Shown here one piece after another: positions 45,611 to 56,536 of a stretch of DNA of 64,000 nucleotides. A program made the position numbers and the translations under genes. The notes under the pieces are model-generated. The model saw only the letters and a program-made list of their open reading frames with translations. It was not told where the DNA came from and ran no database searches. Source of the DNA: Deinococcus betulae (GTDB lineage Bacteria; Deinococcota; Deinococci; Deinococcales; Deinococcaceae); the NCBI RefSeq assembly GCF_020166395.1, contig NZ_JAIQXU010000003.1, positions 1 to 64,000 on the forward strand, given 5' to 3'. Each line of letters begins with the position of its first letter. Position 1 is the first letter of the stretch.

Positions 45611-46470
45611 ATGACCTTCAGGGGACGAACGGGCCGGCTGACCTGCTCGCTGCTGCTGTGCGGCGCCGCGCTGCTGGGCACCGCCCAGGCCGGGTGGCCC
45701 AAAGCGCGCCAGGCCCTCGCGGCGTGGGACTATGACACGGCGCTGTTCCAGCTGCGGCCCCTGGCGGCGGCCGGCGACGCCGAAGCGCTGTTCGAGATGG
45801 GGTACATCACCGAGCAGGTCTATGAGGATCTGGCGCGCTGACCCTGTACCGGCCAGCCGCCGAGAAGGACTTCGGGGCCGCGCAGCTGCTGCTGGGCGCG
45901 GCCTATTGGGACGGCAAGATCACGCTGCAGAACCTCACGCTGGCCCGGTACTGGCTGCGGGAAGCAGTCATCGAGGGCAGTGGACTGGCCGCCCAGGATT
46001 TGAGTATGCTGCTGAGAGACAGGCTGGGCAGTCCCCGCGACGCGGCCCAGGCGCAGATCTGGGCCAGCGAAGCTGACATTCTTGCAGGCCGCTTGAAGCG
46101 GGCCGACGCCCCGGTGGTGGCGCTGCCGGACCGCCCCCCACCCCTGTCGTCAGCGGTGTTAGCAGTCCCAGGGCCGGCCGCCCAGCCCGGTGACCTGCGC
46201 GCGCGCCTGGAAGCCCAGGCAGTGGCGGGCGACCAGCAGGCCATGACCGACCTAGCGCAGGCCTATCTCAGGGGAACGGGCGGCGAGACTGACCTGGTGG
46301 CGGCCTACGCCTGGGCCAGAATTGCCAACACCGACATGTGGCGTGACGTGGTGTTTATCAAGAGCAGCCTGTGGCTGGAGATCGAGCGGCAGCTGAGTGC
46401 CGAGCAGCAGGAACAGGCCAGTGTGCTGGAACTTCAGCTGCGCCTAAAACTGCCTGCGTTCTACCGCTAG
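45611..46470 (+). pseudogene. Sel1-repeat secreted protein gene with a frameshift
   Basis: The 5' part encodes a signal peptide and LRPLAAAGDAEALFEMGYITEQVYEDLAR, then a TGA at 45839-45841. In the +2 frame the same protein continues: ACC at 45841 begins TLYRPAAEKDFGAAQLLLGAAYWDG, then Sel1-type repeats (ARYWLREAV, ARLEAQAVAGDQQAMTDLAQAYLRGTGGETDLVAAYAWARI) to 46470. A single-base loss near 45837 (GGCGCGCTG) explains the break, either as a real frameshift, a GC-rich base-calling error or programmed shifting. The full product would be about 286 aa, an exported protein-interaction solenoid. Confidence 0.8.
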
Positions 46471-47021
46471 GCCCGGCCGCCCCGGCTGTGCCCCTGCGCT
46501 ATGGCACGGGCGACCAGATGGGCGGCGCGCAGGGGTTCTGGAATGTGCCCGGTGACGGTCAGGGTTGCCAGCGCTGCCTGCGCCTGCTGCACACTCAGAC
46601 CGGCGCGCTGGACGAACACGCCGCCGCACGGCTCCATCGGCCCGGCGGCCTGCACCAACCGCCATTTGCGGGCGCCACCCGGCACCTGGGTCAGCAGGGC
46701 GGCGCGCATCCGGTCCAGGTCGGGCGCGCGGCGCGCCACCACCAGCACGGGCAGGCCCGTCTGGGCGTGCAGCGCGTGGATGTTCACGACGTTAAAGCCG
46801 GCCAGCGCAATGCCCTGCAACAGAATGAGTTGCACAGCCTGCGTGGTCTGCCCTGCCAGGCGGGCCAGTTCGGCGGTGCTGTTCTGGCCGTCGCGCCGCA
46901 CCTGGCCGCGCAGCACCGCGTGCAGGGTGCGGCGGGCATATACGGTACCCACCACCGCCACATTGCCCCGGTGCGCCCGCTCAAAGGGCGCGTCGTCAAA
47001 GCCGATGGCACAGGACAGCAC
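46467..47021 (-). CDS. DUF99-family protein
   Basis: 184 aa, a DUF99 protein related to the endonuclease V fold. SCAIGFDDAPFERAHRGNVAVVGTVYARRTLHAVLRGQVRRDG is the family start, with the acidic pair in the FDDAPF motif. The function is unknown; it is more typical of Archaea and Deinococci. Its 3' end overlaps by 4 bp the convergent Sel1 gene. Confidence 0.85.
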   Translation of the reverse strand: MLSCAIGFDDAPFERAHRGNVAVVGTVYARRTLHAVLRGQVRRDGQNSTAELARLAGQTTQAVQLILLQGIALAGFNVVNIHALHAQTGLPVLVVARRAPDLDRMRAALLTQVPGGARKWRLVQAAGPMEPCGGVFVQRAGLSVQQAQAALATLTVTGHIPEPLRAAHLVARAIAQGHSRGGRA

Positions 47022-47238
47022 CCGCCCAGTGTAGAGGGTGGCTGGTCAGCGGCCGGCCGCCTCTTCCTCTGGCCGGGCCACCGCGCTGAGGGTGAGTCGT
47101 GTACAGCTCTCCCGTCAGCCCAAGACAACTAAGCGCGACATGAGCACAGGGAACTCCAGAGACCAGGGCACAGCCTTAAGCACGCCCCTCCGCCATCCGG
47201 CGCATGTGGGACGGACCGGCGAGGTTCACACTGCCAGC

Positions 47239-48285
47239 ATGACCTCTGTTCCTGACCAGGCTGAGATGGCCCAGACCGACCCTGCCGCCGGCCCGCTGCC
47301 GGTCAGTCCCTTTGACCCGCACACCGCTGCCCCAGAAAAGCGCCTGGCGGTGGGCCGCCTGCTGGCCGAGGGCTTTGCCTTCGCCAACCCCGACGACCCG
47401 CCGCTGGTGCCCGAAAAAGAGGCGCTGGGCCTGACCCATCAGCTGCCCACCGAACGCAAATCCCACCTGGTGGTGTGGCAGGGCGCGCGCGCCGTCGCCT
47501 GGGGCACCCTGGAATACGACACCGAGCAGAACACCCACATGGCGCACGCCCGGCTGCTGGTCGCCCCAGACTGGCGGCAGCGTGGGCTGGGCCGCGCGGT
47601 GGGCGCCGCGCTGCGCGACCAGGCCGCGCGCCTGGGCCGCACCGTAGTGACGTTTGGCACCACCAGCCGCGTGCCCGCCGGCGAGGCCTATGCCCAGACC
47701 TTGGGAGCCCAGGCCGCGCTGCCCATGCGCCAGAGCCGCCTGCCCCTGGCCGGCCTGGACCAGGACCTGCTGCGCGAGTGGCAGGTGCGGCCCGAAAGCG
47801 ACCCTTACCGCCTGCACGTCTGGCTGACGGTCCCCGACGACTATCTTGAGCGCGCCGCGCAGATGATGATGGTCATGAATACGGCGCCCAAGGGTGACCT
47901 GGAACAGGACGACTGGACCATCACCCCCGAGATGATTCGCGCCTGGGACGCCATGATTGAGGAATCTGGCGAGATCCGCACCCTGATGGCCGTCGAGGAC
48001 ACCCGAACCGGGGAGCTCGTCGCCTACAGCGAGGTGTTCTGGATGCCCGAGCGCCAGGGCCCGGTCTTTCAGGGCGCGACTGCCGTGCGGCCCGACGCGC
48101 GTGGGCAGGGGCTGGGCAAGTGGGTCAAGGCGGCCATGCTGGACCACATCTGCGCCCACTGCGAGGGCGCGCGCTGGGTCCAGACCAACAACGCTAAGGA
48201 GAACGCCGCCATGCTGGGGATCAATGTCAAACTGGGCTTTGCGCCCTGGTCAACATTTACCGAGTGGCAATTGAAACTGAACTGA
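47239..48285 (+). CDS. Tandem GNAT acetyltransferase
   Basis: 348 aa from the ATG at 47239. Two GNAT domains: the first (about 35-150) has [20 protein letters not shown], the second (about 195-348) has [21 protein letters not shown] and [18 protein letters not shown]. Both carry the R/Q-x-x-G-x-G/A acetyl-CoA loop. Substrate unknown; relatives modify aminoglycosides or small amines. Confidence 0.88.
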   Translation: MTSVPDQAEMAQTDPAAGPLPVSPFDPHTAAPEKRLAVGRLLAEGFAFANPDDPPLVPEKEALGLTHQLPTERKSHLVVWQGARAVAWGTLEYDTEQNTHMAHARLLVAPDWRQRGLGRAVGAALRDQAARLGRTVVTFGTTSRVPAGEAYAQTLGAQAALPMRQSRLPLAGLDQDLLREWQVRPESDPYRLHVWLTVPDDYLERAAQMMMVMNTAPKGDLEQDDWTITPEMIRAWDAMIEESGEIRTLMAVEDTRTGELVAYSEVFWMPERQGPVFQGATAVRPDARGQGLGKWVKAAMLDHICAHCEGARWVQTNNAKENAAMLGINVKLGFAPWSTFTEWQLKLN

Positions 48286-48790
48286 AGGCAGACACCAGAG
48301 CGAAATAGGGCTGTGGGCTTGAGAGGCCGAAAACGCCCCTCAACGGAACGAGCAGTCGCTGTGGACGCGAGTCCTCAGGGCGCTTGAGAATTATCCTCAA
48401 GCGCCCTGACCCGGAGAGGCTGGCACAGCAGCGCGCAAGATCAAGTCACCATCCCAAACAGGGATGAACGTGGCGGCGCGGGGTGGTCAGAGCCCCGCAG
48501 TCAAGCGCCGTCGGCGCAGACTCCAGTGACTCTGGAGCCGCTGTATGAGCGCGCACAACCGCGTGATGTTGGCCAAACGGGCTGTTCCGCAGCGTGTGCC
48601 GTTCAGGCGGACGCCCTCTTAAACAACTCTCTAAAGCGGTGGGGTATTTAGCCATGTCAGAGAGGGGATGCGCCACTTCTCCGTGCCTGCACACTGAGGA
48701 GCACTTGCCGCTGCGCCGAACCTCGCCTGGTCAATCACCGCGCCCCGGCCGCGCTACCCTGCACCGCATGACGGCGTACAGGAACAAGCC
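48286..48790. other. 505-bp intergenic stretch with one strong hairpin
   Basis: No supported gene. A perfect 13-bp hairpin (CAGGGCGCTTGAG/CTCAAGCGCCCTG, 48376-48408) with a 7-nt loop lies 90 bp past the acetyltransferase stop, without a T-tract. The right end holds the ppx upstream region. Confidence 0.5.
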
Positions 48791-50314
48791 ATGAGGGTCG
48801 CGGTGGCCGATGTGGGGACCAATTCCAGCCACCTGCTGATTGCCGAGGCGGTCACAGCCGGCGATGTGGGCGGCTACCGGGTGCTGGACGCCCTGAAAGA
48901 CCGTACGCGGCTGGGCGAATGCCTGGACGCCCAGGGCCATCTGACCCCCGAGGGCGAGGACCGCCTGGCCTCGGCGCTGACCCGCTTCCGGGCGCTGGCG
49001 GCGGCGGCGGGCGTTCCCGAGGTGCATGTGTCCGCCACCAGTGCGCTGCGCGAGGCACCCAACGGCGCGGCGGTCGCTTCGCGCATGCTGGCGCGCACCG
49101 GGGTCTACCCGGCCATCATCAGCGGCGAGCGGGAAGGCGAACTGACCTATCTGGGCGCGGCCCACGCGGTCGAGCTGGCCGACGACAACGTCCTGCTGGA
49201 CCTGGGGGGCGGCAGCCTGGAATTTGTGCGCGGCGACCAGGCCAGGGCGCGCGACGTGCTGAGCCTGCCGCTGGGCGCCATCCGCATGACGCGGGCCTTC
49301 GTGCCCGCCGAGTCGCCAGGGCGCAAGGAGGTCACGGCGCTGCAGGAGGCGGTGCGCGCCGCCCTGCGGCCCCACGCGGCGCGCTTTGCCGCGCGGCCCG
49401 GCACCCGCTTTGTGCTGTCCAGTGGCACAGCCGAAGCGGCGGCCCTGGCCCTTCTGACCCGCCGGGGCGAGGAGGCGGCCAGCGTCAACGGCGCCCACTG
49501 CACGGTCACTGAACTGGAAGGGCTGCTGGGCGACCTGCGTGGGCTGCGCGCGGCGGCGCGGGCGCGCGTGCCTGGCTTTGAGCGGCGCGCCGATACGGCA
49601 GTGGCGGGCCTGGCCACCCTGCACGCGGCCCTGACCCTGCTGGGGGCCACCGACTTTACCGTCAGCGAGGGCGCCCTGCGCGAAGGCATGCTGACCGAGG
49701 AACTGACCCGGCTGCGCGCCTACCAGTCCTCGATCAGCGCCCGGCAGCGCAGCGTGCTGGGCGCCGCCGAACGCTTTGGCGCCAACCTGTCGCACGCGCG
49801 GCAGGTGGCGGCCCTGGCGCGTGAACTGCTGGGGCAGCTGGGGGCCGCGGGCGTGGACGTTGGACCGGCGGCCGAGGCCCGCAGCCTCCTGACCGCCGCT
49901 GGGGCGCTGCATGAGGTGGGGCAGATTGTGGCCCAGAGTGCCCACCATAAACACAGCGCCTACCTGATTCGCCACGCTGAACTGCGCGGTTTTACCCCGC
50001 GTGAAATCGAGTGGATTGCCCTGCTGGCGCGCTACCACCGTAAAAGTGCCCCCAAAGCCTCACACCCCGAATTTGCGGCCCTGAGCGGGGCCGAGCAGAC
50101 CCGCCTGACGCAGCTGGTGGCCGTCCTGCGCGTGGCTGACGGCCTGGACCGCGCCCACTCCGGTGGCATCCAGATTGAAAGGTTAGAGCGCCGGGGCGGC
50201 GGCTGGCACCTGACGCTGCGCGGCGCCACGCCGCTGGACCTGGAGGGCGCGCGCGACAAGGCCGATGTCTGGGCGCGGGCTTTCGGGCCCCTGACGCTGC
50301 ACGCCCTGGCTTAA
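48791..50314 (+). CDS. ppx: Ppx/GppA exopolyphosphatase
   Basis: 507 aa. The ASKHA-fold motifs are VAVADVGTNSSHLLIAE, SATSALREAPNG, SGEREGELTYLGA and LLDLGGGSLEF (phosphate loop). A C-terminal HD-like half has LSHARQVAALARELLGQLG, AGALHEVGQIV, HHKHSAYLIRHAEL and ADGLDRAHSGG. It degrades polyphosphate or pppGpp. No ppk is adjacent. Confidence 0.94.
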   Translation: MRVAVADVGTNSSHLLIAEAVTAGDVGGYRVLDALKDRTRLGECLDAQGHLTPEGEDRLASALTRFRALAAAAGVPEVHVSATSALREAPNGAAVASRMLARTGVYPAIISGEREGELTYLGAAHAVELADDNVLLDLGGGSLEFVRGDQARARDVLSLPLGAIRMTRAFVPAESPGRKEVTALQEAVRAALRPHAARFAARPGTRFVLSSGTAEAAALALLTRRGEEAASVNGAHCTVTELEGLLGDLRGLRAAARARVPGFERRADTAVAGLATLHAALTLLGATDFTVSEGALREGMLTEELTRLRAYQSSISARQRSVLGAAERFGANLSHARQVAALARELLGQLGAAGVDVGPAAEARSLLTAAGALHEVGQIVAQSAHHKHSAYLIRHAELRGFTPREIEWIALLARYHRKSAPKASHPEFAALSGAEQTRLTQLVAVLRVADGLDRAHSGGIQIERLERRGGGWHLTLRGATPLDLEGARDKADVWARAFGPLTLHALA

Positions 50315-50328
50315 AGAGCCGGAGCCTC

Positions 50329-50360
50329 GGTCTGAACCGATGATGAGTACGGTTCAGGCC
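50329..50360 (+). terminator. Hairpin after ppx
   Basis: GGTCTGAACCG pairs with CGGTTCAGGCC (one T-G) around a 10-nt loop, 14 bp past the ppx stop. No T-tract, so weak as a terminator. Confidence 0.35.
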
Positions 50361-50476
50361 GAACAGAACAGCTGCGAGGCAGAAAATGGGCGTGCAGCCG
50401 GCAAACCTGAAGAGGACCAAGCGACCGGCCAAACCGTTGGGAGGCCAGGGCCACAATCCTGATTATGCTGAGCAGC

Positions 50477-51373
50477 ATGACGCCAGGGCCGCAGAACCTT
50501 CCCCAGAACATCCTCTCTATTCAGTCGTGGGTCAGTTACGGCCATGTGGGCAACGCGGCGGCCGTATTTCCCCTGCAGCGCCTGGGCTTTGAGGTCTGGG
50601 CCATTCATACGGTGCAGTTTTCCAACCACACCGGCTACGGCGCCTGGACCGGCAGCGTCTTTCCCCCCGAACAGGTGGCCGAACTGATTGACGGCATGGA
50701 GGCGCGCGGCGCCCTGGACACCTGCCACGCCGTCCTGAGCGGCTACATGGGCAGTGAAGGCACGGTGGCGGCGGTGGTGGACGCCGTGCGCCGGGTGCGG
50801 GCAGCCAACCCGGCGGCGCTGTACGCCTGCGACCCCGTGATGGGCGATGTGGGCCGCGGCGTATTTGTGCGCCCCGAACTGCCGGACCTGATTGCCGCCC
50901 AGGCCGTGCCCGAGGCAGACCTGCTGACCCCCAACCAGTTCGAGCTGGAACTGCTGACCGGACAGAGCGTAGAAACGCTGGAGCAGGCGCTGGGCGCCGC
51001 GCGAAGCCTGCGGGAACGCATGCGCCCCGGCGGCCCGCGTCTGGTGCTGGTCACCAGCCTGGTGCGCAGCGGCGCCCCCGAGGCCAGCATTGAAACCCTG
51101 GTTGTGGCCGATGAGGGGGCCTGGCTGTGCCGCACGCCGCTGCTGCCCTTGGACCCGCCGCGCAACGGGACTGGCGACGCCATTGCCGCCCTGTTCTTTG
51201 GACATTACCTGAAGACAGGCCAGCCGGCCCAGGCCCTGAGCCTCGCCATGAGCGCCCTGTACGCCCTGTTGCAGCGCACCCACCTGGCCGGGACCCGCGA
51301 GATTCAGCTGGTGGCGTCGCAGGACGATTTTGTGCGGCCCGCGCGGGTGTTCGAGACGCAACAGGTGGGGTAA
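50477..51373 (+). CDS. pdxY: Pyridoxal kinase
   Basis: 298 aa from the ATG at 50477; an ATG at 50465 is possible. PfkB-like Pdx[33 protein letters not shown] (substrate site), [28 protein letters not shown], and the anion hole and catalytic Asp in [17 protein letters not shown]. It phosphorylates pyridoxal for PLP salvage. Confidence 0.95.
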   Translation: MTPGPQNLPQNILSIQSWVSYGHVGNAAAVFPLQRLGFEVWAIHTVQFSNHTGYGAWTGSVFPPEQVAELIDGMEARGALDTCHAVLSGYMGSEGTVAAVVDAVRRVRAANPAALYACDPVMGDVGRGVFVRPELPDLIAAQAVPEADLLTPNQFELELLTGQSVETLEQALGAARSLRERMRPGGPRLVLVTSLVRSGAPEASIETLVVADEGAWLCRTPLLPLDPPRNGTGDAIAALFFGHYLKTGQPAQALSLAMSALYALLQRTHLAGTREIQLVASQDDFVRPARVFETQQVG

Positions 51374-51557
51374 AGGCCGCAGACGTGTCACTGATGGACT
51401 CTCGTCTGTCCTTCTCACTGACCCCTTGAATTCCAGCGCCGCGTGGCTTGCACCACCCGCAATTGTGAGGCGCGTCTCAGGGTGGCCTCAGGGTCACCCC
51501 AATGCCTATTGCGGGGGTTCTCATAGAGAAGGGCGGCAGGCCAGGAACACTGAGGGC

Positions 51558-52151
51558 ATGAAACATGTAAGCTTCCCGACCGTTGCCGCCGCCGACGCTT
51601 TCATTGCCGACCTGCAGAACCAGGGCGTCGTGGCTCAGACCCTGGGCCGCTCAACCTATAACCGCCGCACGGCGGGCACCACCGCGACCACCAGCGACAC
51701 CTACGTCGGTGACGCCAGTGCGGGCGCTGAAGACGCTGGCGCCGGCGCTGTGAAAGGCACGGGCGTGGGCGTGGCTGTGGGCGCCGCCGCCGGCATTCTG
51801 GCCTCGGGCGCTGTGGTGGCCACCGGTGGTCTGGCCCTCCCCGTGATTCTGGGCATGGCCGCACTGGGCTCTGGCGTGGGCGCCGCCGTAGGCGCCACGG
51901 GCGGCGCAATGGGCGTGGACGAGAACCACGACGGCCGCACCGCTGACAACGACTACGGTGACCGTTACGAAGTGGACGACACCTATTACGACAACATCAA
52001 CACTACCGTCACTGGTGGCGGCCGTGTGGTCGGCGTGGAAGACAGCGTGCCTTACGACGCCGTGGTGGCCGCCGCTGGCCGTCATGGGGGCCAGATCATG
52101 GACGACAGCACCAGCAACGCTCGCCGCCTGGACACTACAGCCAACATGTAA
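51558..52151 (+). CDS. Glycine-zipper-type hydrophobic protein
   Basis: 197 aa. The N-terminus ([24 protein letters not shown]) is like general stress or SPOR-type small domains. The centre (about 60-120) is a Gly/Ala hydrophobic stretch resembling a glycine zipper, followed by [18 protein letters not shown], an acidic EF-like segment. It may insert in membranes during stress. No family is recognised beyond this. Confidence 0.7.
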   Translation: MKHVSFPTVAAADAFIADLQNQGVVAQTLGRSTYNRRTAGTTATTSDTYVGDASAGAEDAGAGAVKGTGVGVAVGAAAGILASGAVVATGGLALPVILGMAALGSGVGAAVGATGGAMGVDENHDGRTADNDYGDRYEVDDTYYDNINTTVTGGGRVVGVEDSVPYDAVVAAAGRHGGQIMDDSTSNARRLDTTANM

Positions 52152-52181
52152 ACCCCGGTAGGTTCAGCAGAACCTTCCCAA

Positions 52182-52212
52182 AGCCCCCAGCGGTTGCAGC
52201 CCGCTGGGGGCT
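52182..52212 (+). terminator. Hairpin after the glycine-zipper gene
   Basis: AGCCCCCAGCGG pairs with CCGCTGGGGGCT, 12 bp with a 7-nt loop, 30 bp past the stop. T content downstream is weak. Confidence 0.5.
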
Positions 52213-52328
52213 GGTCGTTGGGTTGGCAGCGGACAACAACAGCCGAGAGCTGACGGCGCTGCCCACTTATCTCGTCTTGAAGGTCACGGACCAGCAAGAC
52301 GTCAGCGCGGACGGAGTGCAAAGGCGTC

Positions 52329-52485
52329 ATACCGACTCCGATTGAATCGAGCATTCTGCTTGATGAAGTCCGAGCGGACTTGGAAAGCTGCGCAGCAGAG
52401 CAAGCAGGAATAGATGCGGATTCTGCGATACGGAAGCGCGGACGGTGCCCGTCCAGCTATGTCGCAATTCAGCGGAATCCGTATC
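52329..52485. repeat. MITE-like repeat, copy 2
   Basis: ATACCGACTCCGATTGAATC to GCGGAATCCGTATC, direct-repeat partner of 44089-44246. Both keep the internal GTCCGAGCGGACTTGGAAAG dyad and the terminal ATACNGANTCCG motif. It lies between the glycine-zipper hairpin and the response-regulator 3' end. Confidence 0.8.
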
Positions 52486-52613
52486 ACATTCACTGCCTGC
52501 AGGACCGCCGACTAGTGGCCGAAAGTCGACGCGCCCTTCTCCGACAACTCAGGGCAACTCTGCTTGTTCTGATGGGGTTGACACCTGGCCTCTGGTCTGC
52601 CCGTCTAAGCCGC

Positions 52614-53048
52614 TCAGGGTTCGCTGGGCGTATGGGGCAGCAACACCTTTTGAAACCAGAAGTTCCCCAGGGTTTTAATCACGTCCACGAACTCAGCGAT
52701 ACTGACGGGTTTGGGAATATAGGCGTTGGCGTGCAGGTTGTAGCTGCGCCAGATGTCGCTCTCGGCGCGGCTGGTGGTCAGCACAATCACGGGAATGGCC
52801 CGCAGCCCCTCGTCCTCTTTCAGAATGTCGAGCAGTTCCAGGCCGTTCATACGCGGCATATTCAGGTCCAGCAAAATCACGTCTGGCCGAATGGCCTGAG
52901 GACCACGCAACAAGTCCAGGGCGGCCACACCGTCGCGGGCGTGACTTAGCAGGTGGGGAAAATGCGCCTCTTCAAAGGCTTCCTGAGTCAGCAGGACGTC
53001 GGCGGGATTGTCCTCGACGAGCAGGACGTGAACAGCAGTCTGGGTCAT
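52614..53048 (-). CDS. Single-domain response regulator (Rcp1-like)
   Basis: 144 aa receiver domain only. Acidic pocket ED at 12-13, phosphoacceptor Asp61 (ILLDLNMP), the TTS Thr/Ser and the KP Lys near 119. The PRMNGLELLDILKED and NLHANAYIPKP stretches match cyanobacterial Rcp1-type partners of sensor kinases. Its ATG overlaps the kinase stop by 4 bp, so the pair is cotranslated. Confidence 0.93.
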   Translation of the reverse strand: MTQTAVHVLLVEDNPADVLLTQEAFEEAHFPHLLSHARDGVAALDLLRGPQAIRPDVILLDLNMPRMNGLELLDILKEDEGLRAIPVIVLTTSRAESDIWRSYNLHANAYIPKPVSIAEFVDVIKTLGNFWFQKVLLPHTPSEP

Positions 53049-54652
53049 GGAACAACTCCGGTGGGTGGGATCAGGGGCAAGGCCAGGTGGAAGGTGCTGC
53101 CCTGACCGGGCGTGCTGTCCACCCACAGCTCGCCGCCCAGTTGCTCGGCGGCGCTGCGCGTGACGGCCAGGCCAATGCCGCTGCCCGCGTACTCGTCCAT
53201 GCCGTGCAGGCGCTGAAACACGCCGAAAATCCGTTCGTGGTATTCGGGCGCAATGCCGATGCCATTGTCCTGCACATGAAAGACCCAGCGCTCGGGCTCC
53301 GCCGTGGCCGTGAGGCCAACCTGGGGCGCCCGGTCCGGAGCGCTGAACTTCAGGGCGTTGCCCAGCAGATTCTGCAGGGCGTGGCGCAGCAGCTCGGGGT
53401 TGGTCTCCAGGGTGGGCAGCGGGCCGACGGTCACGCGGGCCCCAGTGGTCTCGATCTGGGTCTGCATGTCCTCCACCAGTTGCGCGGCCAGGCGCGCGGT
53501 GTCCACTGGAGCGAAGGTGCGCTCGGCGCGGCGCACCCGCGAGTAGGCCAGGAGGTCCTGAATCAGGGTCTTCAGGCGCTGGGTGGCCGCCGTGGTAAAG
53601 GCAATGTAGCGGTCGGCTCGCTCGTCCAGCTGGCCGCTGTAGCGCCGGGCGAGCAGTTCGGTGTAGCTGCCGATGGTGCGCAGCGGCTCTTGCAGGTCGT
53701 GAGAAGCCACATAGGCAAACTGTTCGAGTTCGCGGTTGCTGCGCTCCAGCTGGGTGTTGGTCTGCTCCAGGGCGTGGGCAGCGCGGCGCAACTGATCCTC
53801 GCGGTCCTGCACGGCCTCAGCCATCGCGTTGAACTGCGAGCCCAGCAGCGACAGTTCTTGCACCGGGGCAGGCGGCAGGCGGCGGTCATACTCGCCGCGG
53901 GCGATGGACTGGGCGCCGTCATTCAACTCGCGCAGCGTGCGGGTGACGGTGCGGGCCACGCGGAGGGCCGTGACCGTCAGCAGGGTCAGCCCCAGGGCCA
54001 GCCCCACCACGCTGATCCAGCGCACCGCACTGAGGGTGGTCTGACTCTGCTGGGTGGCCTCGCTCAGGCGAATGGTCTCGCGGCTTTGCATCAGGACCAG
54101 CACATCGCGCGCCTCGTTAAGAATCTCCCGGCCCACACCGTTGCTGACGCGCGCGGCCGCCCGGTCCAGCGACTCGCGCCGGGCGTCCATCTCGGGCAGG
54201 GCGGCCTCCTGCTGCCAGCGGCCGACCAGCGCCTGCACCTTGGCCAGATTGGTGCGCTGTCCATCAGAGACACTCAGGTCTTGCAGGGCGTAGGCCGCCG
54301 CCTGAAACGACGCCTGCCCTTCCTGGTACGGCGTCAGAAACTCGTCCTGACCCGTGATAACAAAGCCGCGCTGCCCGTTTTCCATCACGGCCACCTGCTG
54401 GGTCAGGTCGCTGATGAGCTGGGTGCGGGCCTGGGCGTCCAGCACACTTCTAAGCGCCTGATCGTTGCGCTCGACGCCGTACACAACAGCGCCGCCCACC
54501 CCCAGCAGCAGCGCAAACGGCAGCACCAGCGGGCGCAGCAGAAATGACCACAGCGGCTCGGCTGGCCCAGGACCCAGCGGAACAGCCGGCGCCTGGGGCC
54601 GCGCCGCCGCGCCAGGCAGCAACTCTGCAGAACCAGGGGGAAGGGCCGACAT
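53045..54652 (-). CDS. CHASE3-HAMP sensor histidine kinase
   Basis: 535 aa from the ATG at 54652. TM1 is about 39-58, the extracellular CHASE3 domain about 60-205 ([20 protein letters not shown]), TM2 about 212-230, then HAMP and a coiled coil. The H-box is [16 protein letters not shown] with His318, then N ([11 protein letters not shown]), G1 (DNGIGI) and G2 (GSGIGLAV) boxes. It signals to the Rcp1-like regulator downstream. The ligand is unknown. Confidence 0.94.
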   Translation of the reverse strand: MSALPPGSAELLPGAAARPQAPAVPLGPGPAEPLWSFLLRPLVLPFALLLGVGGAVVYGVERNDQALRSVLDAQARTQLISDLTQQVAVMENGQRGFVITGQDEFLTPYQEGQASFQAAAYALQDLSVSDGQRTNLAKVQALVGRWQQEAALPEMDARRESLDRAAARVSNGVGREILNEARDVLVLMQSRETIRLSEATQQSQTTLSAVRWISVVGLALGLTLLTVTALRVARTVTRTLRELNDGAQSIARGEYDRRLPPAPVQELSLLGSQFNAMAEAVQDREDQLRRAAHALEQTNTQLERSNRELEQFAYVASHDLQEPLRTIGSYTELLARRYSGQLDERADRYIAFTTAATQRLKTLIQDLLAYSRVRRAERTFAPVDTARLAAQLVEDMQTQIETTGARVTVGPLPTLETNPELLRHALQNLLGNALKFSAPDRAPQVGLTATAEPERWVFHVQDNGIGIAPEYHERIFGVFQRLHGMDEYAGSGIGLAVTRSAAEQLGGELWVDSTPGQGSTFHLALPLIPPTGVVP

Positions 54653-54823
54653 CGCGTGCATTGTAGTGCAGCGGTTTTGAAACGCGGGGTCCTGTCACTG
54701 TCTCTCCTTAAAGGCCGCCCACCGACAGCCCGCTGGCTCGGCCGGGTTCCTCTGCACCAAGCCGGCCCAGAACCCTCCACCTTTTTTGAACCGGGTTCAG
54801 GAAAGCAGGGTACAGTGAGGCCC

Positions 54824-55600
54824 ATGACCGACGAGAGCGTGCAGCTCACCCGCAGGGGCGAGGTGGCCACCCTGACCATAACCAGTAAAAAGGGCAGCCT
54901 GGGGCCAGCCTTCTGGCGCGCCGTGCCCAGAGCACTGGCCGACCTGAACGGCGCCCGTGCGCTGGTCGTGCGCGGCCAGGACCTGTTCAGCGTGGGACTA
55001 GATGTGAAGGCTACCGCGCCAGTGATCGGCCCAGCCCTGGGTAACCCGGCGGCCTTTCACCTCGTTGTGGCCGAGATGCACGCAGCCGTAGAAGCCTTCG
55101 CCGCGCTACCCATCCCAGTGGTGGCGGCCGTCCACGGCTGGTGCATTGGGGCTGGGCTGGAACTGATGGCCGCCTGCGACCTGCGCCTGTGCAGCGCCGA
55201 CGCGCGCTTTTCATTGCCGGAAGTGCGCCTGGGCATCACCGCCGATCTGGGCGGCCTGCAGCGCCTGCCCCACCTGGTGGGGCAGGGCCGCGCCGCCCAC
55301 CTGGCCCTGACCGGACTGCCCATCGACGCCGCTACTGCCGAGCGCTGGGGCCTGGTGACCGAGGTCCTCCCCACCCCTGACGCCCTGTTTGCCCGCGCCG
55401 AAGAACTGGCAGCTTATCTGGCTACCTCACCCCCCAGGGCCCTGGAAGGGACCAAACGGACGCTGCAAGACGGCCTGTCCCACACGGAGAGCCTCCACGC
55501 GGCCGTGGCCTGGAACGCCCAGCACATGACCGCCGAAGGGCTGATGAACGCGCTGAACCGGGATGTGAGGGGGACGCAGCAGGAAAAGCCGAACCCGTAA
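54824..55600 (+). CDS. Crotonase-family dienoyl-CoA isomerase-like protein
   Basis: 258 aa from the ATG at 54824. The crotonase oxyanion-hole segment is [21 protein letters not shown]. The later block [23 protein letters not shown] follows the ECH1 pattern (EVxxGxxADxGxLQRLP) that holds the Glu/Asp pair of delta3,5-delta2,4-dienoyl-CoA isomerase. With the dienoyl-CoA reductase-like SDR 36 bp later it could form an unsaturated fatty-acid beta-oxidation pair; enoyl-CoA hydratase is the safe alternative name. Confidence 0.82.
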   Translation: MTDESVQLTRRGEVATLTITSKKGSLGPAFWRAVPRALADLNGARALVVRGQDLFSVGLDVKATAPVIGPALGNPAAFHLVVAEMHAAVEAFAALPIPVVAAVHGWCIGAGLELMAACDLRLCSADARFSLPEVRLGITADLGGLQRLPHLVGQGRAAHLALTGLPIDAATAERWGLVTEVLPTPDALFARAEELAAYLATSPPRALEGTKRTLQDGLSHTESLHAAVAWNAQHMTAEGLMNALNRDVRGTQQEKPNP

Positions 55601-55635
55601 ACTCTCTGACCTTTCAACCTCTTGCAAGGAGCCTT

Positions 55636-56481
55636 ATGACCCAGAATTCCCCCCTTTCCTCGACCTTTCGTCCTGACCTGCTGGCGGGCAAGCACGCGCT
55701 GATTACCGGCGGCGGCAGCGGCATTAACCTCGGCATCGCCCAGACCTTCGCCGCGCATGGCTGCGCCGTAACGCTCCTGGGGCGCAACCTCGACAAAGCC
55801 CAGACGGCGGCCCAGGGCATCGTGGCCGCCGGCGGGCGCGCGTTGGGTGTCAGTGCCGACGTGCGCGATTTTGCGGCGCTTCAGGCGGCGGCCGCGCAGG
55901 CGATCACCGAGTTTGGTGAGCTTGACATCGTGCTGGCCGGGGCCGCCGGCAACTTTCCTGCCCCTGTGGACGGCATCAGCCCCAACGGCTTTAAAACGGT
56001 GGTGGACATTGACCTGCTGGGCACTTACAACACGATTAAGGCAGCCGCGCCCCACCTCAAAACGCCCGGCGGCAACGTCCTGAGCATCAGTGCTTACGGC
56101 GTGCCCATCCCCATGCAGGCGCATGTGGTGGCGGCCAAAGCCGGTGTGGACGCCCTGACGCGCACGCTGGCCGTGGAGTGGGGCCTGCGCGGCATTCGCG
56201 TGAACGCGATTATCCCTGGCCCTATTGACGGCACCGAGGGTATGGCCCGCCTGGCCCCCGACGAGAAGACGCGCCGGCAGTTTATGGGCACTGTCCCGCT
56301 GGGCCGCTTTGGGGTGCCGCAGGACATCGCCAATGCTGCCCTGTTTCTGGTGTCGGACGCCGCCAGCTACGTCACCGGCGTGATTCTGCCGGTGGACGGC
56401 GGCCAGAACATGCTGGGCGGCGCTCCGCAGTACCAGATGTATCAGGCGATGGGTCTGGCCCTGCCGAAGCAAGAAGCGTAA
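55636..56481 (+). CDS. SDR-family 2,4-dienoyl-CoA reductase-like protein
   Basis: 281 aa short-chain dehydrogenase. The nucleotide site is [13 protein letters not shown], and the active-site region is [34 protein letters not shown]. The usual catalytic Tyr is His, as in peroxisomal DECR2-type reductases, and [12 protein letters not shown] is also DECR2-like. It should reduce 2,4-dienoyl-CoA with NADPH. AAGGAG precedes the ATG; the gene follows the isomerase-like gene by 36 bp. Confidence 0.85.
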   Translation: MTQNSPLSSTFRPDLLAGKHALITGGGSGINLGIAQTFAAHGCAVTLLGRNLDKAQTAAQGIVAAGGRALGVSADVRDFAALQAAAAQAITEFGELDIVLAGAAGNFPAPVDGISPNGFKTVVDIDLLGTYNTIKAAAPHLKTPGGNVLSISAYGVPIPMQAHVVAAKAGVDALTRTLAVEWGLRGIRVNAIIPGPIDGTEGMARLAPDEKTRRQFMGTVPLGRFGVPQDIANAALFLVSDAASYVTGVILPVDGGQNMLGGAPQYQMYQAMGLALPKQEA

Positions 56482-56536
56482 AGACTTACGCCAGAGCGCC
56501 GATGCCCAGCCTGGCCACTCGGGGCAGCATGGGCAC

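Noticed and set aside
48376..48408. Small RNA or attenuator at the 13-bp hairpin
   Set aside because: No promoter, T-tract or conserved loop is visible, so it is kept only as a structural note.
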